Below are positions 19,592-29,200 of a stretch of 64,000 nt of DNA, one piece after another. The stretch is from Corallincola holothuriorum (GTDB lineage: Bacteria > Pseudomonadota > Gammaproteobacteria > Enterobacterales > Neiellaceae), in assembly GCF_003336225.1 (NCBI RefSeq), contig NZ_QPID01000001.1:496001-560000 (forward strand), written 5' to 3'. Numbering within the stretch: the first letter of the stretch is position 1; every line of letters begins with the position of its first letter. The notes beneath the pieces are model-generated. The model did not search any database and was not told where the DNA came from. It worked only from the letters and a program-made list of their open reading frames with translations. A program made the translations under genes and the position numbers.

Positions 19592-21267
19592 ATTACTCAC
19601 CTTGCATAATAATCCCAATCTACAACCACGGTAGCACTATTGGTGCGACGGTTTCTTCCCTGCTTACCTACAACCTGCCAATACTCATAGTCGATGATGG
19701 TAGTGATGCATCAACGCATGAAATTTTGGATACGTTGGCGACTCAAAATACGCTAGTTAGTGTTGACCATTTGCCAAGTAACCTAGGGAAAGGCGGCGCA
19801 GTAATGGCTGGCATCAGGAAAGCCGCTAAATTAGGGTATAGCCATGCCATACAGGTTGACGCAGATGGACAACATGATCTTAATGATCTGACCAAGTTAG
19901 TGAAACTCGCCCACGAAAACCCTAACGCACTCGTTAGTGGACAGCCTGAATATGATGAATCGGTACCGACACACCGCTACATCGCACGCTATATAACACA
20001 CGTTTGGGTATGGATAGAGACGCTATCTTTTAGTATCAAAGACTCTATGTGTGGTTTTAGAGCTTACCCTATAAAACCATGTGTAGAGGTACTAGATTCT
20101 GCCAACCTAGGGCAGCGCATGGACTTTGATCCTGAGATCATGGTTCGCCTTTATTGGCATGGTGTTCAAATAATCACTATGCCAACAAAAGTCATTTATC
20201 CCAAAGATGGGGTGTCGCACTTTCGCGGGCTAGAAGATAACCTCCGTATATCTTGGATGCACACACGCTTATTCTTTGGCATGTTGAAAAGGCTGCCCTT
20301 TCTAGTATTCCGAAAACGTAAAGCACACTGGTCAGACACTCCTGAGCGTGGTGGTGTCAGGCTCATGCTCGCGCTATACCACAGCTATCGTTTACTTGGC
20401 AGGCCAGTATTCTCCCTACTCCTTAAATTCGTCATGCTGTATTACGTGGCAACGAGCAGCGAAGTAAGATTTGTATGCAAAAAGTACTGGTCGCACGTTC
20501 TTAGGTTTAGCAGAACAGGCACATCCAGTAAGCCTGGTTGGCGGCAAACCTATAAACACTTACTAAGCTTTGGCGAAGCGATGCTCGATAAGCTAGCCGT
20601 TTGGGCTGGTGATATCACCATCGATGATTTAGACATTACTGGTGAAAACGCGCTAAGGAACGCTTTAAAGCATGGTAAAGGCGCGATACTGTTTGTCAGC
20701 CATTTTGGTAATATTGAGGTTTGCCGAGCGCTCGGGAGAAAGGTTCCGGAAATCACAAAAATTAATGCTCTGGTGTTCAATACCCATGCGCAAAAATTTA
20801 ATAAAGTATTGAAGCACATTAACGCTGAAGCTGACTTCAATTTGATCCACCTAGATGAAATAGGTATTGATACATCAATCCAGCTGAAAGATATGGTCGA
20901 CAACGGCGAGATTATCGTTATTGCAGCAGATCGAACCCCCGTAGGAGCGCGAAATCGTATCACTCAAGCTGAATTTCTTGGTCAAAAAGCCTCTTTTTCA
21001 CAAGGACCGTTTATTTTAGCCAGTATATTGCAATGCCCTACATTCACCATGTTTTGTGCGCGTAATGGTAAGCGCTTTGAGGTTGGATTTAAGCCGTTTT
21101 CAGATCAAATAATGCTACCAAGGAAAACGCGCGATGAGGCACTGGGTCGATATGTCACACAATATAGTGAAGCCCTTGAAAGCTGGGTAGTACGATACCC
21201 TGAGCAATGGTTTAATTTTTTTGATTTCTGGCAAGCACCAGAAACTTCTGAGAAGAGAAGCAAATAG
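19588..21267 (+). CDS. apeJ: APE glycosyltransferase-acyltransferase fusion
   Basis: A 559-residue two-domain enzyme begun at GTG. Residues 1-240 are a GT2 glycosyltransferase (IPIYNHGSTIGATVSSLL, VDDGSD, VDADGQHD). Residues about 300-555 are a LpxL/HtrB-type acyltransferase with HFGNIE (HX4E) as catalytic motif. It is thought to build the sugar- and acyl-containing lipid to which the aryl polyene is attached. It overlaps apeI and is 1 base from the ammonia-lyase gene. Confidence 0.88.
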   Translation: MNYSPCIIIPIYNHGSTIGATVSSLLTYNLPILIVDDGSDASTHEILDTLATQNTLVSVDHLPSNLGKGGAVMAGIRKAAKLGYSHAIQVDADGQHDLNDLTKLVKLAHENPNALVSGQPEYDESVPTHRYIARYITHVWVWIETLSFSIKDSMCGFRAYPIKPCVEVLDSANLGQRMDFDPEIMVRLYWHGVQIITMPTKVIYPKDGVSHFRGLEDNLRISWMHTRLFFGMLKRLPFLVFRKRKAHWSDTPERGGVRLMLALYHSYRLLGRPVFSLLLKFVMLYYVATSSEVRFVCKKYWSHVLRFSRTGTSSKPGWRQTYKHLLSFGEAMLDKLAVWAGDITIDDLDITGENALRNALKHGKGAILFVSHFGNIEVCRALGRKVPEITKINALVFNTHAQKFNKVLKHINAEADFNLIHLDEIGIDTSIQLKDMVDNGEIIVIAADRTPVGARNRITQAEFLGQKASFSQGPFILASILQCPTFTMFCARNGKRFEVGFKPFSDQIMLPRKTRDEALGRYVTQYSEALESWVVRYPEQWFNFFDFWQAPETSEKRSK

Positions 21268-21268
21268 A

Positions 21269-22816
21269 GTGAACGCAGTAAAAAATACAGTCTGTTTTGG
21301 CGCAGAATCAGTATCCATTGAGGATGTTGTCGCCATTAGTTGCCAACGTAGCAAAGTATCTTTCACTGATTCCCCCTCCTTCTGGAGACGCGTGGACGCC
21401 GGAGTTGAGTTTCTTGAGCGTCTATTAACGGAAGATGGAGCAATCTATGGTGTAACAACGGGCTATGGCGATTCATGTACGGTCGCAGTACCGCCTCACT
21501 TAGTCCCTGAGTTACCGCTGCATTTAACACGCTTCCATGGTTGCGGCTTAGGTGACCATTTCTCGAAACAAGAGACCAGAGCTATTTTGGCCAGCAGGCT
21601 AGCATCTCTTGCTCAAGGCTACTCAGGCGTTAGTCGTGACCTTCTGGAATTGTTACGCGAGTTCATAAATCGGGATTTATTGCCCTTGATACCACAAGAG
21701 GGATCCGTCGGTGCCAGTGGTGATTTAACACCGTTATCTTATGTAGCTGCAGCACTCATTGGTGAAAGAGATGCATACTTTGGAGACGATGTATTGCCAG
21801 TTAAAGACGTGATGGCAAGACTAAACCTCGCCCCTATTAAATTGCGTCCCAAAGAGGGACTTGCCGTAATGAATGGCACAGCTGTCATGACAGGTATTGC
21901 ATGTATTGCCCACCACCGAGCAACATATTTGGCAAAGTTATGTACCAGGATCACATCTATGGCCGTGGTCGGCCTCCAAGGCAATGAGTTTCATTTTGAT
22001 GAAGTTCTGTTTTCGGTCAAACCACACCCAGGTCAACAACAGATCGCATCTTGGCTGCGCTCAGACCTCACCCATGAAGAGATGCCTCGCAATTCTTCTC
22101 GACTGCAGGATCGATACTCTCTACGCTGTGCACCTCACGTTATAGGCGTGCTGCAGGACGCCCTGCCCTTTACGCGCCAACTCATAGAAAATGAGTTAAA
22201 CAGCGCAAACGATAACCCCATCATTGATGGAGAAGGGGAGCATGTCATGCATGGGGGACACTTCTATGGAGGCCATATCGCATTCGCCATGGATTCAATG
22301 AAAAATGCAGTAGCGAATTTGGCTGATCTGATGGACCGTCAAATGGCCTTGATGATGGACACACGGTTTAATCATGGCTTACCCGCAAACTTATCTGGTG
22401 CCACAAGCGAAAGAAGCATGATCAACCATGGTTTCAAAGCTGTCCAAATTGGAACATCCGCTTGGACAGCAGAAGCACTAAAACTCACTATGCCAGCGAG
22501 TGTTTTTAGTCGGTCAACTGAGTGCCATAATCAAGACAAAGTCAGTATGGGCACGATCGCCGCTCGAGATTGTCTACGGGTATTGCAACTCACCGAACAA
22601 GTCGCCGCGGCGGTTCTTCTTGCAGCGAAGCAATCACTAGAGCTTCGAATTCGAAATGGCGAATTGGGCAGCCAGCAACTAACACCTAACGTTCGAGCAA
22701 TGAAAGATGATTTGGATCGCTTATGCCCTGTGATCGATGAAGATCGGCCTCTCGAAGAAACGCTTCGAACTACTGTAGCCCTGATCCAAGAACAGAAGTG
22801 GCCACTCTATGGCTAA
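21269..22816 (+). CDS. Aromatic amino acid ammonia-lyase (HAL/TAL/PAL family)
   Basis: I take the GTG at 21269 as start, one base after the apeJ stop with AGAAGAGAAG upstream, rather than the in-frame ATG at 21221 inside apeJ. The 515-residue product has the catalytic tyrosine Y60 (IYGVTTGYGD) and the ASG triad at 149-151 (GSVGASGDLTPLS) that cyclises to the MIO cofactor. The substrate-selecting pair reads F89-H90 (RFHGCGLG). Classical histidine lyases have Ser-His, bacterial tyrosine lyases His-Leu, phenylalanine lyases Phe-Leu. By context it should make the aryl acid starter (4-coumarate or cinnamate) for ApeH. Confidence 0.9.
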   Translation: MNAVKNTVCFGAESVSIEDVVAISCQRSKVSFTDSPSFWRRVDAGVEFLERLLTEDGAIYGVTTGYGDSCTVAVPPHLVPELPLHLTRFHGCGLGDHFSKQETRAILASRLASLAQGYSGVSRDLLELLREFINRDLLPLIPQEGSVGASGDLTPLSYVAAALIGERDAYFGDDVLPVKDVMARLNLAPIKLRPKEGLAVMNGTAVMTGIACIAHHRATYLAKLCTRITSMAVVGLQGNEFHFDEVLFSVKPHPGQQQIASWLRSDLTHEEMPRNSSRLQDRYSLRCAPHVIGVLQDALPFTRQLIENELNSANDNPIIDGEGEHVMHGGHFYGGHIAFAMDSMKNAVANLADLMDRQMALMMDTRFNHGLPANLSGATSERSMINHGFKAVQIGTSAWTAEALKLTMPASVFSRSTECHNQDKVSMGTIAARDCLRVLQLTEQVAAAVLLAAKQSLELRIRNGELGSQQLTPNVRAMKDDLDRLCPVIDEDRPLEETLRTTVALIQEQKWPLYG

Positions 22817-23231
22817 ATCAAAATCACTTTTAACGTCACATACTATCGAAGTGGAAGTGCCCTTTTTTGACACTGATCCAATGGGGATCACATGGCATGG
22901 AAACTACGTAAAATACTTTGAACTTGTTCGTTGTGCGTTATTGGAAAAAATTGGCTACGGCTATCGAGATATGGCCAACTCAGGCTTTTCATGGCCTATC
23001 GTCGACATGCGAGTAAAGTACGTTAAGAGCTCGACTTTTTTTCAAAAGATTAACGTGCAAGCAACTATAGTCGAGTATGAAAACAGATTAAAAATTGAGT
23101 ATCGCATCACAGATAAAGAGACGGCTGTTACGATTACCAAGGGCTTTACAATACAGGTAGCCGTCGATATCGAGTCGGGAGAAATGTGTTTCTGTTCACC
23201 CTCAATACTTATTGAGAAGTTGCAACCATGA
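22809..23231 (+). CDS. apeK: APE thioesterase (4HBT hotdog family)
   Basis: A 140-residue hotdog thioesterase. The 4-hydroxybenzoyl-CoA thioesterase signature is VPFFDTDPMGITWHGNYVKYFE, with the catalytic aspartate in DTDPMG. It could release or proof-read acyl chains on the carrier proteins. It overlaps the lyase gene by 8 bases and apeL by 4. Confidence 0.88.
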   Translation: MAKSKSLLTSHTIEVEVPFFDTDPMGITWHGNYVKYFELVRCALLEKIGYGYRDMANSGFSWPIVDMRVKYVKSSTFFQKINVQATIVEYENRLKIEYRITDKETAVTITKGFTIQVAVDIESGEMCFCSPSILIEKLQP

Positions 23232-23863
23232 TAAAAGTCCTCTTTTTAATCAGTTTAGTGTATTTGAGTCTCTCAGTTACTCATGCCAATGAACTATTCT
23301 CTCCAGAGAATGCTGTTGAAGAGACATCAACGCTGCCAAATTTCGGCAATGCAGACCTTGTCATCAGTGCTGAATATACTCAAGTTAGACATATTGCTAG
23401 CATGGATGCAGCTATTCGTAGTCATGGGGACTTCATCCTTGCACCAGAACTAGGCCTGCTTTGGGCCCAAAAAAAGCCTTTCATTTCTCGTTTGTGGATG
23501 GATCAAGAGAAAATGATTCAACAAATTGCAGATGCATCACCGATCGAGATAAATGCCACTCAAAATCCTCTGCCGTTTTCGATTGGCCGTATATTTTTTG
23601 CCATTTTCCGGGGTGATCACAGTGGGCTAAATGACAGTTTTTCCGCCTACTTGATGCATTCAGATAAAGACTGGCAACTTGGCTTAATACCCCGCGATCC
23701 ACTTATATCGAAGGCATTAAGGCAGATAATAGTCACAGGCAACAAAGAGATCCGAAGCATTGATATCACGGATATAAAAGGCAATCGGCAAGAACTAATA
23801 TTTGACAACCTTAACTCATCATTACAATTAACCCCTCAGCAGAAACAAAGATTGATTCATTAA
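23228..23863 (+). CDS. apeL: LolA-like outer-membrane lipoprotein carrier of APE cluster
   Basis: A 211-residue exported protein. Its signal peptide ends after THA (about residue 20). The mature part has the LolA-like pattern (FTQ-type opening SAEYTQVRHI, then GDFILAPELGLLW). It probably carries the pigment-lipid through the periplasm, receiving it from the MMPL exporter ApeM. The ATGA overlap with apeK and shared TAATG with apeM show tight coupling. Confidence 0.85.
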   Translation: MIKVLFLISLVYLSLSVTHANELFSPENAVEETSTLPNFGNADLVISAEYTQVRHIASMDAAIRSHGDFILAPELGLLWAQKKPFISRLWMDQEKMIQQIADASPIEINATQNPLPFSIGRIFFAIFRGDHSGLNDSFSAYLMHSDKDWQLGLIPRDPLISKALRQIIVTGNKEIRSIDITDIKGNRQELIFDNLNSSLQLTPQQKQRLIH

Positions 23864-26172
23864 TGAAGGCAAAAAGACTCTTTTTTTCTATTTGGCTAAC
23901 GATACTTTTTACACTGGCCGTCCTATCGTTTGTCATTTTTAAGCAAGGTTTTCAAGTTAATACAAACCTAATGGCACTGTTTCCTGAAGCGGAACAATCC
24001 CCGATAGAAAGCCACGCATCAAAGCGATTAGCCTTAACCCAGGGTCGACGAATTGCTTTACTTATTTCGCACGCAGCCCCTGAAAAACTGAAAATACTGG
24101 CCCCACTCATTGAGTCAGAGCTACTGGAATCTCAGCTATTTGATATCAAAGAACAACTCAGTGAACAATCACAACTGGCCGACCTCTATCGGAACTACCA
24201 TCATCAGCTGTTTTCTGACACGACCAGAAGACAATTAGAAGTAGATGCCGACACGCTGCTCACATCTGGTTTGGTGGCTTTCTATAATCCTTTTGTCGGC
24301 ATATCTCCTCAAGAATACTTGAATGATCCAGCATTAACGCTCCGGAATTTCATGATGTCACGCGCCCAAAGTGACAAACTCATTCTCGAGAATGGACGCT
24401 TATGGCATAAAAGCGACGATGCCAACTGGTTGTTTCTTCCACTAATGCTCAAAGCGGATCCATATAATTTTCGTGTACAAGAAAAACTGCTAACTACAAT
24501 TAACAACGTAAAGCTGCGACACCCAGAGCTCACTATCAATTATACTGGCACAGCCTTTTATGCCGCGTACGGTGCTGACTCCGCCCGCAGTGAAATAAGC
24601 ACAATCGGCGTCGGTTCTATTCTTGGTATATTACTATTAATGGTATGGGTGTTTAGATCATTAACACCACTAATCCTAGCAGGAGTGGCTATTAGTGTAG
24701 GTATCGTTGCGGCTGCACTTTTAACACATATCGTTTTTGGCTCTATACATATTTTCACTTTGGTATTTGGTGCCTGCCTTATTGGAGTATCAATTGATTA
24801 TGCCTTCCATTATTTCTCACACCAAAGCCAAGCCAACAAAGACAACCGTGGTCTAGATACTGTAAGCAAGATTTTCCCAGGTATCAGCCTCGGCTTAGTA
24901 TCTAGCGCAACGGCCTATGCAGCTTTATCGCTTGCGCCATTCCCAGGTCTTCGCCAAGTCGCGCTTTTTTCTGCTACCGGTCTTTGCTCGGCCTACCTCA
25001 CGGTCATTTTGGCGTTTCCAACGTTCATGTCTTCAAGACGTAAGCCTGCCAATAAAGTGCCTTGGGCTAACAAAGCCCTCATCGAGTTTTGGCAGCAGTT
25101 AAACATGTCCAAGCGGGGTATCATCGCGGCAGTTGTCATGCTTACTTGCATTCCAGCACTTATTTTGCAAAAAAATGATGACAATATTCGTAATTTACAA
25201 AGCTTAGATCCCACCCTGCAATCCATGGAACAGCAATTCAAGCAGCTGTTAGGGGGGGCAAACTCGCCACGTTTTCTATTATCAACAAGTGATGATGCGG
25301 AATCGCTTTTGCAGATGGATGAAGAGGTCGTCGAACTTATTCAACAATCTTCAAATGACAGCAAGGTTATTGGGCTGTCTCGATTTGTTCCGAGTGCTCG
25401 ACAGCAGGAATTAGATTACAACCTGTATCTAAGGCAAGTCGTACCAAAAACCTACACGGCATTGGTCACTGCCGGCTTTCCAGAAGAGACTGCGCACAAG
25501 CAAGTCAATCGGCTAAAGGGCGCCTCGTTTAACGCGTTAACATTAACGGAATGGTTAGATAGCCCGGCATCTGCGCCGTGGCGCTTTTTATGGATTGATG
25601 ATGCGGCAAATAAGAAAAACGCTGCGATCACCTTAATTCAAAGCACACTATCCACTCACAAGCTTCAACAAATCTTACCTCACGACGTTCGCGTGATTGA
25701 CCCTGCAGAACAGTACTCCAAGCTATTCGGACGCTACAGACAACAGATCAGTTGGCTACTCCTACTAGCATACGTAGTCATTTTTGCTCTGCTAAATTTC
25801 CGTTATTCATGGCGTCGTGCTGTTGCTGTTATTTCAGTACCAGCCGGAGGGTGTTTACTAACACTTGGAGCACTGTCCTTGGCTAGCGTCCCACTAAACT
25901 TATTTCATGCACTAGCGCTTATCCTCGTCACCGGAATAAGCATCGATTATTCAATCTTCTTCGCCGAAACCCAGAAAAATCCAGAAACCACACTTCTCTC
26001 AATTGCGCTGGCATCAACTACAACAATGCTTAGCTTCGGGCTGCTAGGGCTGAGTGCTACGCCAGCGGTCAGCGCGGTTGGGATAACCGTTAGTCTAGGA
26101 ATTATATTTGCCTACCTTTTGAGTCCCCTTGCCTTCCAGCACGATACGGATCAAAAAGGGGGATATTCTTGA
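23863..26172 (+). CDS. apeM: MMPL/RND-type exporter of APE cluster
   Basis: A 769-residue inner-membrane exporter. It has an N-terminal anchor (residues 8-27), a large periplasmic region, a first block of about five membrane helices (roughly 245-380), a second periplasmic domain, and a second block (roughly 625-760). The GVSIDYAFHYFSH and GISIDYSIFFAE segments are paired helix-4 proton-relay motifs of the family. It likely extracts the aryl-polyene lipid from the inner membrane and hands it to ApeL. Confidence 0.9.
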   Translation: MKAKRLFFSIWLTILFTLAVLSFVIFKQGFQVNTNLMALFPEAEQSPIESHASKRLALTQGRRIALLISHAAPEKLKILAPLIESELLESQLFDIKEQLSEQSQLADLYRNYHHQLFSDTTRRQLEVDADTLLTSGLVAFYNPFVGISPQEYLNDPALTLRNFMMSRAQSDKLILENGRLWHKSDDANWLFLPLMLKADPYNFRVQEKLLTTINNVKLRHPELTINYTGTAFYAAYGADSARSEISTIGVGSILGILLLMVWVFRSLTPLILAGVAISVGIVAAALLTHIVFGSIHIFTLVFGACLIGVSIDYAFHYFSHQSQANKDNRGLDTVSKIFPGISLGLVSSATAYAALSLAPFPGLRQVALFSATGLCSAYLTVILAFPTFMSSRRKPANKVPWANKALIEFWQQLNMSKRGIIAAVVMLTCIPALILQKNDDNIRNLQSLDPTLQSMEQQFKQLLGGANSPRFLLSTSDDAESLLQMDEEVVELIQQSSNDSKVIGLSRFVPSARQQELDYNLYLRQVVPKTYTALVTAGFPEETAHKQVNRLKGASFNALTLTEWLDSPASAPWRFLWIDDAANKKNAAITLIQSTLSTHKLQQILPHDVRVIDPAEQYSKLFGRYRQQISWLLLLAYVVIFALLNFRYSWRRAVAVISVPAGGCLLTLGALSLASVPLNLFHALALILVTGISIDYSIFFAETQKNPETTLLSIALASTTTMLSFGLLGLSATPAVSAVGITVSLGIIFAYLLSPLAFQHDTDQKGGYS

Positions 26173-26239
26173 TAGTCCTGAGCAGTTGAAACCCGTAAAA
26201 TTCGCGTTTGTCGAACGGAATAGTCAGCCCGGAGTCCAC

Positions 26240-26839
26240 TTGCGTTTTGTTTTTTGCACTATCGTCAGCCTCACTATCTTCATATTAGCTAGCTGTGCTC
26301 ACCCACAAAAAGGCGAATTACTTCCTAAGCCCATATCCAACGCACTTTATGATGTTAGACCGGCATTACTCGGCGACACCGAACCTTATCCTGACAGCCT
26401 TTCTCAACTCGTTACGTTTCATTATGATACGAGGACAGAAGCGCTACCCTTTGTGATTAGCTTATCATCGGACGAGATATTAATGAGTGCCATCGCTAGT
26501 TGGGGCTCACCGTTGTTCGTTTTACGATATGACGGGCACGATATTACGTTTTTGCAAGCTCCGATTGTTGATATTGCACTAAAACCTGAATATATACTTG
26601 GTGATTTCTTTTTAACCTACTGGCCAACCAACTCGTTGGCCAACGCCTTAAAACCATTAGGGTTTACGATTGCAGATAACGGTTTAACTCGCCAAGTATG
26701 GCAGGATGGATTGTTAGTTATGACGATTCAGTACCAACACAATAGCCGCTGGCGATCTGCCGTTGAACTAGTGCATCATCAACTAAACTATCAGCTTAAT
26801 ATTCAACCGCTATCTGAGAGTGACGAACATGGGCAGTAA
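26240..26839 (+). CDS. apeN: APE-cluster lipoprotein (DUF3261)
   Basis: I place the start at TTG 26240, 5 bases after GGAG. This gives a 199-residue protein beginning with a compact signal peptide and the lipobox ILASC. The longer frame from ATG 26129 would add a 37-residue hydrophilic stretch overlapping apeM and spoil the signal. The mature part fits the DUF3261 family that accompanies APE exporters. An outer-membrane acceptor role for the pigment-lipid is inferred. It overlaps apeO. Confidence 0.8.
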   Translation: MRFVFCTIVSLTIFILASCAHPQKGELLPKPISNALYDVRPALLGDTEPYPDSLSQLVTFHYDTRTEALPFVISLSSDEILMSAIASWGSPLFVLRYDGHDITFLQAPIVDIALKPEYILGDFFLTYWPTNSLANALKPLGFTIADNGLTRQVWQDGLLVMTIQYQHNSRWRSAVELVHHQLNYQLNIQPLSESDEHGQ

Positions 26840-28016
26840 ATTGTATATCAATGGATTTGGTATCTCTTGTCCCTTAGGTGACCATAGATTCGGTGTCACG
26901 CAAAAATTAATTTCAGGCGACACGAATGCACTACAACCATCTGGAGCGCTCAACAGTGGTCGCAGTACCTACATTGCCAGAGTGCAGTATCCTCTTCCAA
27001 AATTGCCACTATCGTTAACTGATTACAATTGTCGTAACACCCAATTGTTGATGCACAGCTATCTTCAAGTTCAAGAAACGATAGACGAAATGAAGAGCCT
27101 CTTTGGTAAAGCGCGTATAGGGGTAGTTTTAGGCTCAAGTACAGCAGGTATCGCCGAAGGTGAACGCCTAATCGATAGTCTTTCGAATGATCATCCTTTT
27201 CCAAAAGAGTATCGCTACCTACAGCAAGAGTTAGGCAGCGTCTCTGATTTTCTATCTAAATTGGCTGATGTTGATGGGCCTGTATATACGGTTTCTACCG
27301 CTTGCTCTTCATCGGGTAAAGTATTTGCTTCAGCCTCCCGGCTAATAAGCTCCGGTGTATGTGATGCGGTAATTGTCGGCGGAGCAGATAGCTTGTGCGG
27401 ATTGACTCTAAACGGATTCGATGCGTTGGAGTCTTTGTCGCCTGACAGATGCCAGCCATTTAGTCTGAACAGACAGGGAATCAACATCGGAGAAGGCTCT
27501 GCATTATTCGTTGTCTCAAGTGAGCCAGCTGACATAGCGATTTTAGGCGTCGGAGAATCATCTGATGGCTACCATATTTCAGCACCGGAGCCCTCAGGGA
27601 AAGGCGCAGAGCGCGCAATTAGAGCAGCGCTTAATGACGCAGAGTTATCCCCAAATGATATCGGCTATTTGAACCTCCATGGTACGGCAACGCCGAAAAA
27701 CGACGAAATGGAAAGCGAAGTTGTTCACCGCATATTTGGCAACAAGATCCCTTGTAGCTCAACCAAAGCGATGATTGGTCATACGCTAGGGGCTGCAGGT
27801 GCTATCGAACTCGCCTTTTGCTGCCTGCTTCTTAAACTTACCGGTAAACAGGCTGGCTTGCTTCCACCACACATTTGGGATGGCATAAAGGATCCCGATT
27901 TAAAAGGTATTCACTTAGCGACACCTGACGACAGCTTGAGAGCCCCTATTTGTATGAGTAATAATTTTGCTTTTGGCGGAAGTAACGTCAGTATTATTGT
28001 CGGAAAGGTAAAGTAA
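26829..28016 (+). CDS. apeO: APE ketosynthase (partner of ApeC)
   Basis: A 395-residue FabF-like ketosynthase. The catalytic cysteine is in VSTACSSSGK, with histidines in NLHGTATPKND and MIGHTLGAAGA. It extends the polyene in a heterodimer with the chain length factor ApeC. The ATG at 26829 has GAGAG 8 bases upstream; a GTG at 26820 is an alternative. The start lies inside the end of apeN. Confidence 0.92.
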   Translation: MGSKLYINGFGISCPLGDHRFGVTQKLISGDTNALQPSGALNSGRSTYIARVQYPLPKLPLSLTDYNCRNTQLLMHSYLQVQETIDEMKSLFGKARIGVVLGSSTAGIAEGERLIDSLSNDHPFPKEYRYLQQELGSVSDFLSKLADVDGPVYTVSTACSSSGKVFASASRLISSGVCDAVIVGGADSLCGLTLNGFDALESLSPDRCQPFSLNRQGINIGEGSALFVVSSEPADIAILGVGESSDGYHISAPEPSGKGAERAIRAALNDAELSPNDIGYLNLHGTATPKNDEMESEVVHRIFGNKIPCSSTKAMIGHTLGAAGAIELAFCCLLLKLTGKQAGLLPPHIWDGIKDPDLKGIHLATPDDSLRAPICMSNNFAFGGSNVSIIVGKVK

Positions 28017-28017
28017 T

Positions 28018-28482
28018 ATGGACGTAAAAAAATACCCTATTGAAGAGATTGTTCCCCATTCATACCCAATGATTTTAATCGACGAACTCCTCTCTATTAC
28101 CGAAAAATCAGCTATCGCCAGGGTGGATATTAAACCTGACTGCATTCTCCTGGATCCCAATGGTGAATGCTCTGCTGCGACGGGAATTGAGTGGATGGCA
28201 CAAACAATTGCCGCGCATGCAGGATATTTTGCACGCCAGCAACAAAAAACGGTTGAAATAGGGTTTTTATTAGGTACTCGTCGTTATCGCAGCACGAGAA
28301 GCACTTTTTTTTCTGGTGACCAGTACATAGTGAAAGTAGAGCAACTCTACTTAGAAGATGGCATGGCTTCATTCGCATGTGAAATCATCGACAATGAGGA
28401 TGTTATCGTCACCGCCACAATTAACACCTACCAGCCTGACCATAGCAAGGTAGCAGACGTAATTGGAGAACCAAGTGAGTAG
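28018..28482 (+). CDS. apeP: APE dehydratase partner subunit
   Basis: A 154-residue hotdog protein. It opens with VPHSYPMILIDELLSI, the FabZ-like H-x-x-P-x-x-x-x-D pattern, and carries GIEWMAQTIAAHAGY in the central helix. It pairs with ApeI as the 3-hydroxyacyl-carrier dehydratase. It lies 1 base after apeO and overlaps apeQ by 8 bases. Confidence 0.87.
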   Translation: MDVKKYPIEEIVPHSYPMILIDELLSITEKSAIARVDIKPDCILLDPNGECSAATGIEWMAQTIAAHAGYFARQQQKTVEIGFLLGTRRYRSTRSTFFSGDQYIVKVEQLYLEDGMASFACEIIDNEDVIVTATINTYQPDHSKVADVIGEPSE

Positions 28483-29200
28483 AAGAGTTCTAGTAACAGG
28501 TGCCAGTAAAGGTATCGGGCAAGCCATTGCGAAGAAGCTAGCCAACGATGGCTTCCATATTGTTGTTCATTATGGCAGTGACCGTAATGGTGCGCAGCTG
28601 ACTCTGGATGATATCCATCAAGCTGGTGGTAGCGGCGAGCTTATTCAGTTCATGCTTACCGATAGAGAGAATATCTCCGACAAACTCGAACAGCAAATCA
28701 ATGATTACGGCGCATATTATGGCGTCGTATGTAATGCAGGTGTGCTAGACGATGCTGCATTTCCAGCGATGGATGGCGAGATGTGGGACCGTGTTATTCA
28801 CACCAATTTAGATGGATTTTATAATGTCTTACACCCATGCATAATGCCTATGGTGCGCGCAAAAAGTGGCGGCCGCATTATCACGTTATCATCAGTGTCC
28901 GGCGTTGTGGGTAATCGTGGGCAGGTTAATTACAGCGCATCGAAAGCCGGAATAATAGGGGCAACAAAATCACTTGCCTTAGAATTAGCTAGCAGGAAGA
29001 TAACCGTGAACTGTGTCGCTCCGGGGCTTATTGAGACGGGCATGGTTGACGAAGAGGTTGTAGAGCAAGCGATGGCCATGATACCAGCAAAACGTATGGG
29101 GCAACCTGACGAAGTAGCAGCGACTGTCGCCTTTTTAATGTCTGATAGCGCGGCCTATATCACCCGACAAGTAATTTCCGTGAATGGGGGGTTGGCTTAA
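28475..29200 (+). CDS. apeQ: APE ketoreductase (FabG-like)
   Basis: A 241-residue short-chain dehydrogenase. The nucleotide-binding motif is TGASKGIGQAI; NAG, SSVSG and the YSASK active site follow. GTG at 28475 is the best start: GGAGA lies 5 bases upstream, and translation begins VSRRVLVTG. It reduces the 3-oxoacyl chain on the carrier in each round. Its stop shares bases with the apeR start (TAATG). Confidence 0.92.
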   Translation: MSRRVLVTGASKGIGQAIAKKLANDGFHIVVHYGSDRNGAQLTLDDIHQAGGSGELIQFMLTDRENISDKLEQQINDYGAYYGVVCNAGVLDDAAFPAMDGEMWDRVIHTNLDGFYNVLHPCIMPMVRAKSGGRIITLSSVSGVVGNRGQVNYSASKAGIIGATKSLALELASRKITVNCVAPGLIETGMVDEEVVEQAMAMIPAKRMGQPDEVAATVAFLMSDSAAYITRQVISVNGGLA

